Part shown: in pieces, positions 48,561-61,234 of the stretch | How positions within the stretch are numbered: the first letter of the stretch is position 1 | How the letters are laid out: each line of letters opens with the position of its first letter | Assembly (NCBI RefSeq): GCF_031877795.1 | Contig: NC_133932.1 | Coordinates: forward strand, 37,339,180 to 37,403,179 | Direction of reading: 5' to 3' | DNA from: Strix aluco | Taxonomy: Eukaryota > Chordata > Aves > Strigiformes > Strigidae | Length of the DNA: 64,000 nucleotides | Made by a program: the position numbers and the translations under genes | The notes under the pieces: model-generated | What the model was told of the DNA's origin: nothing | Databases searched by the model: none | What the model saw: only the letters and a program-made list of their open reading frames with translations

Positions 48561-51500
48561 AGGTAGCTTGCTACAGAAATCCCCCGCAGGCTTTCAGCAC
48601 TCTCTCTGCACAACCGTTCCTGGGAACATGATTAAACTTGTCTTAAAGAAGGAGATGCTAACACAGGTTGGCAAGAAAAACATCACTCAGGCTTCAGGTT
48701 CAGCTTGTGCTGACACTTCTCAGGTATTAGAGAAGGCCAAATCCTGCACTGATTACTGGGTCAGATGGACGGGGCTGTGGTTTTTCTTCAGCATCTCAGC
48801 TCCATCATTTTGTTCTTCCCCCAGCTGGGCATTATCAGTGACACTCTGGTCTAAAACACAGACCCAAAATGATAATTCTGTTCTCTCTTTTACTACCTTT
48901 GGCAAATGGCTTACAGTCATGATTAAGAGGTTTGCTTTAATTGCTTTTGGTACCCTGGAGTGTCCTATTTACATGAGACTATTTTGCTTTATCAGTTTTC
49001 TAGCAGGACTTTTTCCTTCCCTGAAACTAATGTTCACGACCTTTCATCTTGCTTGTAAGAGTTCCTTGGAGCTGCCTGCTGGGTTCTGTGGTCTGCAGTA
49101 AAAGCTTGGCCCATACCTAATGGAAGTTAACAGGACTGCAACAGACTTTATATCCATTTTGAAATATTGTCACTTCGACATCTACTTTAAAACATTTTTG
49201 GGTGCATTCTGTAGTAGCCCTGGAATTATTTTTCTTCTTCTCAGGTGATCTCTTTGAGGCTGGAGCCACTTCTTCACCCTGCTTGGAAGACACTTCACCT
49301 GATTTTTAAAAGAATTTACAAGCTACAGTTCTCCCTTTCTCTGCAGACACTGATCAAATAGCACTGATTAGAGCGGTGCCCCACGTCTGATTAAACTGCC
49401 TCTCAGGTAGAAAACATTTCTTCTTTTGTAGCAGTATGTCAACACTGTTTAAGGCTGTTACTAATGAAGAGGAAAGCTGATGGGAAGAGCAGTTTCAGAA
49501 GTTACTATTATGCCCCAACAATTCCAGCCCAGCTGAGTCAGAGGCGGAGAGAGACCCCTCATGCCTGTGTCTTCCTGATTCAGTGCAAGATATACCAAAT
49601 AATGAATGGAATGAGCTCCTTAGAAAAGCTAGGACATAAGGTTTCTATTAATCACTCCCACAACCTTGCAATTATGAAAGTATATTTCATTTGACTAAAA
49701 AGCATCATTCCAGCCTTTCTTCTTTTTCATGTTTTACATGCCAAATCCTTGAGCTCTACTGACTTGCAACTCACCTGCCACAACTCTTTCATACACACAT
49801 CACAAAAACTGATGCTGAAACTGTGAGACATGTTTTTTTAAGCTAGACGATCACATGAAACTTTTGCCTAATAATTGTGGTCAGTTATAGCTGCTGTGAT
49901 TTTGTTGCTGCTGTTGTTACAACATTTTTATGACAGCAAAAACCTTAATATAGAATCAACCCTTCAAGCATACAGAAGATTTGCTTTTGTATATCTTGTA
50001 TTGGTCGCCATGCCTGCAATATATATTAGCAAAACATTTTTGCCTGTGTGCGCTGCCTGCAACCAGAGGGCTGACCAGGGTACTATGGCAGAACTTTTAC
50101 ATCTAAATGATGCCCAAACCCCTCAGCTTCCACAATCACTTGTTGGAGTCACAGAGCTCACATGCCTGAACTCTGTGGGTGGGTGCTTTGGAACACAGGA
50201 GCAGACTGGAGGCTTCTTTTCCCCTCTGAATTCAGTAATTTCAAGTGGATACTCAATATTTTTCTGCAGCATGTATAGAAGACAAACAACACTCCTCTGC
50301 TGAAGACTGTCATTTTTCCTGCTTGGTTTTTCCCTTTTTTTTGCAAAGGTGGAGGTGAAAAGCAGCAGGTTTGTCTTTTCTGAAGTGTCTAGCCTTCGTG
50401 TGTTGTTGTACCAAGTGTCAGACACTAGAGCCCTTTTAAAGGAGAGGCTCCTGCGTGCTTTTTTGCTACATCTTGTTTGTGCCATGATTTCTAGGAGTTC
50501 ACTCTCTTTTTGTACTATTCTTTTGTTCCTTATTTCTTTAAAGAATAATTTTAGTTGAAAGATTTTCTTTCATTTTTCACCAGTTTATGATAATAGGTGG
50601 TTTGTGTAATAGGTTGCTTGATAATTAGAGCTGCATAGTAATTTGACAACATATGGAAAGTCCATTTATCTTAGAAATCCCTTTAACCTCAAAAGCCAAC
50701 AGATCAGTGAGCAGTTTGTCATGCAGCATCAGCGTGACGGGACCCAATTTCCTTCAGTAGCACAGACTGCATTCAGAGCAGTTGGGATGCCAATGAGAGA
50801 TGTGCATAAAGACCCAAAAAGCTTTGGCCCCCGAAACACTCTTAGACCAGGCACAAGCATCCTGTCGCACAGGTCCTGGTCACAGAAATGCCTTCTTTCA
50901 CATGGCAACAGCACAGTTTTCTTGGCAGCATCACTTTTATGCTCAGTTTGATGAACTCCACCTGCCACAGTGATGTAAAGCTGAACATCCTTTCCCCGGC
51001 TCTTCTTGCTCAGTAGCCTTGACGCATAGCAGGAGAGCGTAGGCACAGCTCTCTGAACAGCCGTGGGTGTCAGCTTCCCTCAATAACCATGCCACGTGGC
51101 AGGAATAATCTCCTGCTTCTTGAGACATGAAGAGCTGATCTCCTTAGGTCCTTTGCAGAATGCATGTTACTGACACAGCCCAGCTTTCACAGGTTTGGGT
51201 TAACTGTGCAACCCTTGGTGCAAGAGCCCTCTGCCCCTGGTGTCACCTACCCGTCCAGCTCCACAGGCAGAGATGGGAGACAGCTGCATCCTACCCAGAA
51301 CATGCAGTTTTCCCATGTCCTGTGTAGAACCTGAAGCTGCTTACCCTGTTCCAGCTCTTCCTTAACACCTTCACCTCTCCTCCCATTTGACTCCATTTTA
51401 CTATGGGATTTCTCGCTCTGTCCCTGAAAGCATCTGAAATCACTTATCAGAGGAAGGTGCTGGAATAAGTGTTCTGACCTGACACATCCTATTGCAACAT

Positions 51501-52700
51501 CATTATTGAATTTAGCAGTCGTACAACCTGCCTCAGTTCTGCGCTCTGCCTCTGCTGTCCGCTTGCCTGCTGTGATAATTTCTAGTTCTTTTTGTAGTTT
51601 TATCCTTCTTACAGCAACCACTTTTCCTGTAAAGCTCAGAAATCCTCCTGTCTGTCTGCGCAGAAGACACTAAAATGCCAAATAACAAATTGTTGTTATG
51701 TGCTATGCTAGGACCATCCTTGGCATTTCCTGAGGCATTTTTGTGTCTGACTTTTAATTTACTATACTGAAAACTGCTTGAAGCAGAAAGCACATTTGTC
51801 CTTGCCTCTCACCTTGGCACCCAACACAGCACGAGCCCTTGTGTAAACATGAGGGGCTGTGTGTGGTAGGAGCACAATTTCTCACCTCCTTGTTTTGCAG
51901 CATGTGGCTCTCTGTACCCCGATCTCCCCACAGGTACTACCCAGCAGGCAGATGCAAGCCTCAAACTTAATTCAAAGAGACCCCCTTTCTGCCCGAGGGA
52001 GATGGTATTTCCATAAAACTCCTCCTTGGAAGGGGCTTGTTTCTGTAGTACTTTTAAAATTTTGATGCTTTGCAATGAGATGCAGTTTCCTGGAGGGCAA
52101 CGTGACTGTGGGTCCACCTTTCATCCCAACATGCCTTTGTGTAATGTTTAGAGGAGCCTCCTGCTTTTATTAGTCTGATCTTCATAACTCATCTGCAAAA
52201 GAGAGCTCTGCACAGCCAAACTCAATAGAAAATATTCCCCTGGGGAAACAGAAGTATTCTCCAGGCTTTGTGTTTATTTATAGCAGGCAGATGAAATGCA
52301 TAAATTAGAAGGGTAGGTAGAGGCTCTGAAGAGTTTAAGCCAGCCAGGGTACTCACACGCTACATACATTTATTAAGGACAGTGTTTTTTTCCCAGGGAG
52401 AATTACTGTTTCACGTCTGACTTTCACAGTTGTGGTAAAATACACGGTGGTGTTTGAAGGCGGTGGGACCCCTGTGAAACCCCTCACTTTGAGTGGTTCC
52501 TTGGTACTGGGAGATAGCAGAGAGGAAATCCTGGAACAGACTGGGAGCTGAAAGAAAGCGCAGCTAAACATCACAAGATTTAACTGCTGTGAATAGGGAG
52601 TTTGTCTCCAAAAGAGTCACACGGGCCTTTATCCAAAGGAGATAGGGTTGGAGGTGATGGGGTTGTTTGGACTTTTCATCCTCTTTTGTCAGCACAAAGC
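48560..52700. other. unique non-coding DNA, no gene seen
   Basis: Two longer plus-strand frames (48568-49101, 177 codons; 49875-50303, 142 codons) and one minus-strand frame (51247-51621, 124 codons) show no known domain. The 49875 frame opens with a run of hydrophobic residues that comes from GCTG/TTGTT-rich DNA. No repeat family was recognised. Confidence 0.5.
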
Positions 52701-52783
52701 TACCTTCTGCCTAGAGGCGTCCCCAATGAGCACCTGGGCTGCAGGCTGGAGGCTCATCAATAAATAAGTAAAGCCTGTCAATA

Positions 52784-52940
52784 CCGGCGCTCGCCCCTCG
52801 CCGCGGCAGGCTGGCGAGAGTGTGCCGAGGAGCCGAGGTCCCAGCGCTGGGAGCCAGCCGTGCTTCCACATGCGGCCCGCGGGTGAAATGGAAACCAGAC
52901 GGGAACCTCTCCAGCCCCACTGGGCTCGCCTTCCACCCGG
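52784..52940. promoter_or_regulatory. short dense CpG island, possible promoter
   Basis: I count 17 CpG dinucleotides by hand in about 157 bp, against near absence in the flanks. Both flanks are AT-rich: 'caataaataagtaaag' before, 'gcaattaattaagac' after. Sequence of this density in birds usually marks a promoter or an unmethylated regulatory element. No exon or open frame with recognisable content adjoins it on either strand, so if it is a promoter it may serve a non-coding RNA or an upstream exon of a distant gene. Direction is unknown. Confidence 0.5.
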
Positions 52941-52944
52941 TCTG

Positions 52945-55900
52945 CAATTAATTAAGACTGAAGGGGAGGTTTTGAATAACCCCTTTGTGGAACAAAATAC
53001 ACACAGTCAAAACCCAGCTGACAAACACAACAAAACTGACTTCATGGTTTCTTATGAGAAAACCATTAATGGCTAGAGAAATGAAGAAACACTTTGTTCA
53101 AGTCACTGGTGTGAATGCAGCATATTCAGATTACAAAGCAGTCCTGCCCTGCTATAATAAATATCATATAGCTTTATCCACGGGTAACCAGGTATTTAAA
53201 AGCCAGGAATAACACATTAGGTTTTAAGTTAGCGTACAGTACCTACTATTACATTTTCACGGAGTTCACTCACAAAGAGTCAGTGCTTCGACAGCAGCCG
53301 ATGCCTCCAACGCAGCAAGAAACAATGGGGCGGTCACCCAATACCCACCAACATGCCTCTGGCTTGCTTTCAGCTCTTTGCCCATGCCCTCCCCTCCTGT
53401 GTCAGCGCCCAAGGGAGAGAGGGGCTGCGTGCTAAAATGTTTAATAAAGAAAGATCTCCTTTACCTTGGCGTCATGTCGCCTTCTTTTCCACAGTGGCGT
53501 ACATTAGAGCCTGCTGATGAACAGCAGCAGGTTGCTCAAACAGTCAGGCAGGAAGAAGTAGGGAAAAAGGACTGTATTTGGGGAAAACATTTACAGTCTC
53601 CAGACCTTAGCTGGGGTGCAATTTAATGGTGTGTGTTATGTGGCAGGTCAGAGCAAAGGCTGTAACAGGCTCCGCTCCCTGTACAGGCTGTGAAAGCAGT
53701 ACTCACCCCCTGTTTTACTGCACTCACTACAAGCCCTTCATGACTTTAGATATACAGAAATGTTAGAAATTTTCTGAAGATGAGATTTTAATTTGAAAGA
53801 GACCACTGAAAAGCTAACAGGGTAATTAGCCAGACCAAAGCAGCACATTTCCTAAGGAACACAGACACCCGTGGTTTCCACTCTTCTCTCCCTAGTGCAG
53901 GCTTGGTCTTTATGTCATTTAATATGGATGGTAACAGCTGCCACCCTTGGGCTAGGTGGGAGCGTAGCAGGGCCATTACTCCTCCTCTAATGTACAAGAT
54001 ACTTTATTTCAGTGACTTGCCTCCTCAAGCACTTGCTCAAATTGCAATTAATGCACAAATTTCCTTCTACTAAGGTTTCTCTTCTTTCTTTATAACTTGC
54101 CACACCTCCAGTCAGAGCTCTCCTTCTTCCCCCTGCTACCTTTGGGTCTGAGTTTCACACTGTGACTTTCTGCTTTCATCCATGGGATGAGCAACCCCTT
54201 TTTCCAGTCCAGTGACTTCTTTAGGCCCTTCGGAAAATACCAAGGAACAGGTTGTTTCTTTGCACCCCACTTTGACCAAACCACAGGCCTTTTCTTAAAT
54301 ATACGCTCTGGCAACCACCACACCACAGGAGCTGTCTCCTCCCTGGCTCTGACCCCAGCTCCTTTGGGTAGATCATTACATCATCCTCTATTATAACCCA
54401 CCGAATGCAAGGACTACTCAGCATCTTACCTCGTGCTGTAATTTCTTGTGTATAGTGTGAGTCAACAGGACACATGTAGCCCTGAGAAAGACCAAAGAAA
54501 CTGCCACATTTACACACGCAAAACTTTAAAAAGTTTCTGAATAGATCTGCCAGCTGGATCACACATTTTATGATCTTCACAAAATAAGCCGAGTGATATT
54601 TCTGCCTAAGGTTTGTAAGTGATACCCGCACATTAAATTTCTCATCAAGCCATCTTCAACACAACAAAAAGGATAAGCTGTGTTTGCTCTGCTCAAACTT
54701 CACAGAGCAGAATTGCCGTTTTACCAAGAGAAACCACCACTGAGCATTTTGCTCAAAAACCTAGATGGGCAGAGCTAGGAACAGATGGGGAAAGGGGGGT
54801 ACAACTGAAAATTAAACCTCAAGTAGTTTAATTACGCCCTCCAGTAACTATACTCAGAGTCATTTGGACTTTTTTCTATCACAGATTTGTTAAAAGATCA
54901 ACCACTTCATTAAGAAGACAATAACAATGTCTGTTCCAAAGTAAACCTATTTTTCCACTGAAGGATGCATTGCTTTCTAGAGCTCACTGTCCCCACAAAC
55001 CAGGGGAATGAAACCAAGAAGGAGACGGACAAATCTAATAAAAATGTGACAGGTAGAAAAAGAGGGGAGAAAATTAAACAGCTCTTTAACTGATAAATCT
55101 ATCATAAGACACTGTAACCTCTGCAAAAAATTAATAGCTTTGCTCTGATCAATCATTATGCATAGGCAGCTGTTGGAGACTGACCCAGGATAAAAACAGA
55201 CTCTAACTTAATCACTTCATGGAGAAAAATGCTGGATAAGGACTATTTTTTAAAGTCACTGGTTTTGAGGTGATCACCATAAGATGCTTTAACAAAATCA
55301 CTCTCAGAAAGTAAAAAGGTGAGTAGAAGTTGCCAAAAATCAGAAGCTCGTCTAAAGTCTCAAACACAAGACCATTTCAAATTAGTATTAGTACACGGAT
55401 TTATTGAGGTCATTGCGACAGGCAAAGTTTTAGTCAACAGCTTGTTCTTTCTCTGTGTCATGTTCTTTCTCCACTCTTATTTTTTTTAAAGACAAGCCCA
55501 CACACTGATTTTGTCCAAAGTACCACCAATAGCACATAAATATTGTTTACATTTCTATAAATGGAACAGTTTATTACAGCAATTTCTGCGTGATTGTTGC
55601 TCTGCGCAAGAATGTTTTCAATGTCAAAGCAAGAAGGCTGCTGAAATCCTGCTTGAAAGCATTTTCTATTGTCCATGGAGTGTGAAAAGAAAAAGCCTAT
55701 GTTTCTTAGCATTTTAACGACTTGATAGAGTACTGAAGCTTAGGTCTGAACACACAGCAAAGTACGATGACTTTGCCCATTCGAAGCCACGTGAAAGCAT
55801 GGGGTCATCAAAGAAAGAGCTCCTGAAAACCCTGCATTAAAAGAGATTAACAAGGTCATGAGAGGATTCAGCTGCCTGTGGCAGGCCACTCCTTGGGCCT

Positions 55901-56020
55901 GGAGGCTCTGCATCATACCAAGCGCCCATTCAGGGACCACATTCACTCATCTGACAGTTCATCTTGGATTAATTTTGGATAGCTGTAACAAACTTCTCTG
56001 CAAACTCCAGCAGTCTCCAA
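52945..56020. other. unique non-coding DNA, no gene seen
   Basis: Mostly AT-rich. A weak MIR-like word series near 53075-53130 is not convincing. A minus-strand frame of 136 codons (54221-54631) is unrecognised. Confidence 0.5.
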
Positions 56021-56025
56021 ACTGC

Positions 56026-56153
56026 AGTGTCAAAACTCAACCAGACAAGCGCTTGAGCCATCTGGCTTTGCAACTACCCAGAGCGAGATGTGGGGACAGG
56101 GCTAGGGGCCTCCAGAGATCCCTTCCAAGCCAAATCTTTCCACGATTCAATGA
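56026..56153 (+). repeat. CR1 LINE 3'-end fragment (plus orientation)
   Basis: Landmarks in CR1 order are 'tgtcaaaactcaaccagac', 'aagcgcttgagccatctgg', then 'ggcctccagagatcccttcc', 'aagccaaatctttccacg' and 'attcaatga' at the end. These match the usual 'ttcaaaactcgactggac', 'aaagccctgagcaacctg', 'gacctccagaggtcccttcc' and 'attctatga' terminus. The copy is 5'-truncated to about 130 bp and clearly diverged. Confidence 0.82.
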
Positions 56154-56159
56154 AAACAT

Positions 56160-58025
56160 TGCATTTTTTCTATTGAATTCATTAACATTTGACCCCCATT
56201 CAAAGTGAGTTTCCATTATGCTGAAATCTTTTTTTTTTCAAATCGACCCTAGAAAATTGTCTCTTGGTCCTACCTGTAAAAAAGAGGAATACAAGATTTG
56301 ACAATTTAGTTTAACTAAACACCTGCTGCCTTATTATAATGGAGAGAGAAGTATTGTGAATTACATGCAACTCTAAAAATAGGAAAGGACTGAAGAAAAC
56401 CCATAAGAAATCCTCTGTGTACAATTTCTGAGAAATACAATCATTATCAGGCTAGAAATGTTAGCTGTCAGCTAAATGCGACTTGGGTACATACAGGAAA
56501 AAACAACTCAGAACATATTCCTCCAAGTATCTAAAGATGAAATTTCCACACCTTTGAGCACTGAATCATACTGTACTTCCATTTACCAAGCTCGTATTCA
56601 CTTCAGTAGTCAAGTATGCTCAGGAAGTGCCTATTTAAAATGAAAGGAGCTTTTGCTAGACGGGCAAACAGCAGGATAAAATGCTATCGTTTTGCAACTT
56701 GCCAGTAGAGCAGAATGAGGTGGACTGGAGACCATAATGAACATAGCATCAATGGAAAAAGCAACAGCGAACTTGAGTCTTTGGCCATGATTTTCTGCTT
56801 TGGTGTATTGCTTTGGGGTTTTTTTTAAGAGCCTCTGCAACAGAAATACATTCAGAGATATGTTATTTTGACCACCCTTGGTAAATTAAGCATGCTATAT
56901 TCATATTTACACTTAGATATCACAATAGACCATGTGCTGGTTTCCACCTGTCCATAATCTGCTCAATATTAAATCAAATTCATGTCAGGCATACAAACGT
57001 AAATAATTCAATCTCTCCCACAAGGTGTTAAACATGGGTAAGTTGTTTTTGGTTTTAGCACAACTAATCTCATAGCTTCCTCACTGTTAGGCATTCCAAC
57101 TCCCTCTGAAGTGATGATAAAAGCACCTCTTTCCAGCAGACACTGCCTCCCGCTTTGCCCTGGCCTGGGTGGGTGGCAGAACATCAATCCTATTTCTGGG
57201 GTTTGTTTCATAACTACAGATACTGTAGCAACAGGCTACAAAATGCTTCAGGCATAACTGCCATGGGACAGGTTAGGCACACGGTAGAATATAAGCAAGG
57301 GAAAAGGATCTCGTGCCTGGAAAGCCTCTAGGCTTTTCTCCTATTATCTCTCTTCCTAATGAAAGGTATTCCTTCTCCTTACCAGTGTCCCTGCACCATG
57401 CCTACGGCACTCTTAGGATGACAGGATTATTTGTCATGTCACTATTAAATCAGGGGGTGCTGGCACCGAGTGACTCACAGAGCAGGGCTCAGCAGCGCAG
57501 TGGCTCTGAGGATGCCCACCCATACCCCCCTCTGCCCCCGCTTTCTCACTGGGAAGAGGGAGCAGAGCATGGGTTTCCTCTGCAACATGCTTGCAGGTCT
57601 CTGGATAGAGAATGCCTTCAGTTGCCCTGAGCACCAGCTGCTTAGCAGTCAGGTTTGAAATACTGTATTTTCCAGATTTAAATCTGAAAGCAAATCTGGT
57701 TTTATAACATGCTCAGGCAGCAGGAATGACATACATGCTGCAAAGACCCTCCTTAGCAGATTAAACCAACAGGACAGATAAATGTATGTATTATTCAATT
57801 CTGTTATTCATCTACAATACCAGATGAGAAAATTAATTCATTTACTAAACAGCAGTTTACATCCCTTACAATTTTTGAAAGATTGGGGGAGGAGGGGGCA
57901 GGGAGAAGATCAACCTCTACTTATGCAACTCTCTTGTCAGCATATTACTGCCATCTAGCATTAAAACAGAAATGAAAACACTTTCTTACTGAATGTCAGT
58001 ACAGCAAAGAGGAATCCCAAGGCTC
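56160..58025. other. unique non-coding DNA, no gene seen
   Basis: AT-rich, with a G-rich purine patch at about 57885-57905. Frames are 105 codons or fewer. Nothing recognised. Confidence 0.55.
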
Positions 58026-60300
58026 GCCAAGGGTTCGAACGCAGTCAGTGAACTCTGCCAGCTCAAGGCTACGAACCGAGTCGGGTGATGTCCCGCGTTT
58101 GCCTCCATCTGATCACCCATACCAGGAGCGGGCTCAGCAGAGACACAGCAGAGCAGGACACGGCGACATGCCACCACAACATGCCAACCTTGTGCAACTG
58201 CTGTCAGATGTTACTGTCACCTTGCGAGCACGGGGAGGACTGATGTCCCCAGGGCTGCCACTGTGGCTGGACTAAAACAGGATGGCCAAGGCTCCCCAAT
58301 TCCCAGGCCAAGCCTGCTGCTCTATCACCCCTTAAATACCCATCATGTCTCAACTTTCAATCACCCCACCATTAAGCAGACACCCCACTGCTAGGATCCA
58401 CACTGCATTTCTGAAAGGGGCTGCAAAGACATCAGGCTTCTGCCACTTTTTACAAGCAAATACTGTCTGGGCACTGCATGTTGCACTTACGTGTGCTTCC
58501 TGCAGACTGAAACACTGAAGTGAAGCAGGCTGTTTAAATCAGCCACTCTATAAGTAAAAAAGAAGAAGATCAGAGGGCATTGCAAGAAGATCTGGTTTAC
58601 ACAGTCCAGGTCTTCCCTCTTTCTCTGAGATAAATACTGTGGTCCTGAGAGCTGTGATGTCTCGGTTACTGAAACTCTCAAACACTTACCAAGCATTTGG
58701 ATCAATTTTCTTCCACATTACAAGAGGGAGGAAAAGAGGAGATGTTGCCTTGCCTTTTTTTTCTCCCACATCTCAAAGTAACCTTTTAAAATCAAGTAGA
58801 ATTACTTTCATATGTCTCTTAATTTTTCAACATCAAATCTATGTGAATTCTGCTAATCCACACAAAAAAGCAACACACCCTTCCCAGGTTCCTATAATGG
58901 ACTTGTTATCCATTTTAAACCCAAATGCATCCATCTGGAGGTACCTGCTGTCTCTATTTTCAGGGAGAATGATGAATAAAGCCAGTTATTAAGATTTTAT
59001 TCCTTATTTCACAAACATGAGACCAGATTCCCTCAAGGAGACAATAATCTTCCCATTGTACATCTCACTGAGCAAATTACAACCTTGACATAAAACAGGA
59101 AGACATAAAACCATCTCATAGAGGGAATGAGATCCTTCTGGTCCCCTGTTTGTGGGATAAAGCAACCAACCTATCTCATTTCATGTTACCTGGAGATTTT
59201 GACAGCAGAGCCTTCAATGGAGGGAGAGCAACAAATCGTGGTGGATGAACCACCCCATCCTGAAGTCAGTGTCTAAAATAGCTGGGACTAATCACTCTCT
59301 GGAAGTTCCCCGGCTCTCTCCATTGACTAGAGAGGGGTTTTCATGTGAGGCATCATCGTAAACAACAGCCTTTTGTTGCAACAGCACAGTCCCATTCAAG
59401 ACACTACCAAAACACCCATTTACTGACTAGAGGGTTTCACCCCATGTTGTTAGGGAAGCTGTGGTTTTATGTCACAGCCAGTCCTGAAGGAGGGTTGGAT
59501 GGCCACACTGCTGGAGAAACTGCTGCTGGGCTCCAGCTCAAAGAGCTGCTCATCAAGAGGTTCCCCTGCAACCTGATGGCCAAAGAGGCACTTTCCTCAT
59601 CCTTTTATGGGTATATTCTGCACTTCCCATTGACTTCCCCCAGGCTTTCCTTTCTAGGCAGGCTGTGTGATGCTCGCACCAGCCATGAGCTCAGCGGCAG
59701 CGTGGTCTTTCAGCATGCAGGGAAGAGAGAGAAATGCCAACCAGAAGAGTTGCTCCACTGTTGGGCAGAGATGCTGATGGAAGAAAAGCAAGAGGACTAC
59801 AAGAAATGCTTACCCCATTCACACAGCTTGCACTTGCTGCCTTTTTCAGGCATACAGGGATAGGGTTGTAGCTAATCAGAAAATCCGTGCAGAAATCTCT
59901 ATTTCTTCTGGAGAGCAGACACCTCCCTCTGGTAACACAGTGGGAAAATTCCAGAAAGAGTGGGGCCACAGGTGGGATACTCCAGGTGCCCAAGCTCAGA
60001 TGGCTCTGTCAGCTGCTTTGCAGAAGCTTGTGCTTTGTATTCAGGGAAAAAATGAGAAAAAAAAAAAAAAAGGCATATTCAATCAGAAACACCTGTTTCC
60101 CACAGGACCACAAAATCCCCAGGGCCATTCTCCCTCACAGAAGCCATAGCTCATTAGCAGGGACAGCCAGCCTTGCAAAGAGCATTTGAAAACACATTAG
60201 CAGATGTAACAGCAGGCTGTTAAAATGTTTAAAAAACACATCCATAAAGGTGCTGGTTATTCGAGATTGTTCATAAAATAAAAAATAACTCCACTCCCAA
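58025..60300. other. unique non-coding DNA, no gene seen
   Basis: Somewhat CpG-richer at 58025-58180, not dense enough for an island. The plus-strand frame 59345-59863 (172 codons) has no recognised domain, and its C-terminal third is rich in charged residues. A 16-A run lies at 60057-60072. Confidence 0.5.
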
Positions 60301-61230
60301 AGTCCATGAGCTTCATTGAACTTGCTGAACACAATCCTCTGCCTCCTCCAGGTGCACCACGCCACACTCTGTGGGGAAAGCAAAACGTGCAGCACACCGC
60401 AGCGTGTGGGGAAGCCCAAACCAGCGACTTTGGCAGCAGAGTATGTGTGCAGAGGCAGGTAAACAGTAGAGACAGAAAAAACATCTCCTATTCTGCTCCC
60501 AGTTTGACCAAGAAGCAACTGGTAGTAGCACTTGTCCTGAACCTTCCCTTTGTTTTTTCTTTTTGCTTGCTTTGCTTTTTAATGAAATGTGTCGCAGGTA
60601 TGTCAGCGGAGCTCGGATTGCACCACAACCAAAGCACCAGCACCGTGGAGGGATTTCCCCGGGGCAATGGTCAAACCTGGAGGGGAAGAGCCCCTCCCCA
60701 GTGCCGGTGTTGGGGGATACGCTTCCCCAGCTTGCCTCTCTCTGGCAGTTTAGTCCTTCATGCAGTGCAGTGCACAAGGGGCTTCTGTCAGGCTGGTAGA
60801 GAAGGTGACCCACCTTCGTCTCCTCCAGAAATTGTGACCATGCTGACCTCTCCCCAGCCCACAGTGCAGGGTGCCCACAGGCAGCCCTTATTCCTCCTCT
60901 GCCTGAACTCCCAAAGCTCCTCAACCCACATCATGGTGATATTTCCCACTGCCTTGCCCCCAAGATACCAGGTTTCCCCTGGCACACCTCTGGCCGGCTC
61001 TGCTGCCCTCTCTCCACCACCCAGGCCTCTTCCTCAGTGACCCCACACAGCCCATTCAGCCCCCTCACCATGCCTGTACCCCCTGGGGCTCCCCCAAAGC
61101 CTCATTAAGGAAACCACAAAGTAGCACAAACCCTTTCCTGGGGTGCCCCAGCATCAATCCCCCTTGCTGGGATGCAGCACCCAGCTTGGATGCTGAAAAC
61201 TCCTGTGGTTCAATGGCCCATGGAGGCATT
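60300..61230. other. GC-rich stretch with long overlapping frames, no gene supported
   Basis: The longest frame of the window (60306-61040, plus, 244 codons) overlaps a 203-codon minus-strand frame (60313-60924). Long frames on both strands at once are expected where stop codons are scarce. Neither resembles a known family, and the sequence is low in dense CpG. Confidence 0.5.
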
Positions 61231-61234
61231 GACC

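Noticed and set aside
48568..49101. 177-codon plus-strand frame as a gene
   Set aside because: No recognisable family, mixed low-complexity hydrophobic pieces.
49875..50303. 142-codon frame with an N-terminal hydrophobic run, as a signal-peptide or membrane protein
   Set aside because: The hydrophobic run derives from a GCTG/TTGTT-rich tract; the remainder resembles nothing known.
53075..53135. MIR-like fragment (words like 'ttgttcaagtcactgg')
   Set aside because: Only one core word matches; the order of other landmarks fails.
58028..58048. tRNA or tRNA-derived SINE suggested by GGGTTCGAAC
   Set aside because: No cloverleaf arms or SINE body around it.
59345..59863. 172-codon plus-strand frame as a gene
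   Set aside because: The charged C-terminal third looks protein-like, but no family is recognised and there is no supporting splice or start context.
60057..60072. poly-A run as the tail of a processed pseudogene
   Set aside because: No coding or SINE body upstream on either strand.
60306..61040. 244-codon plus-strand frame as a gene
   Set aside because: GC-rich, overlapped by a 203-codon frame on the other strand, no domain, no start or splice context.
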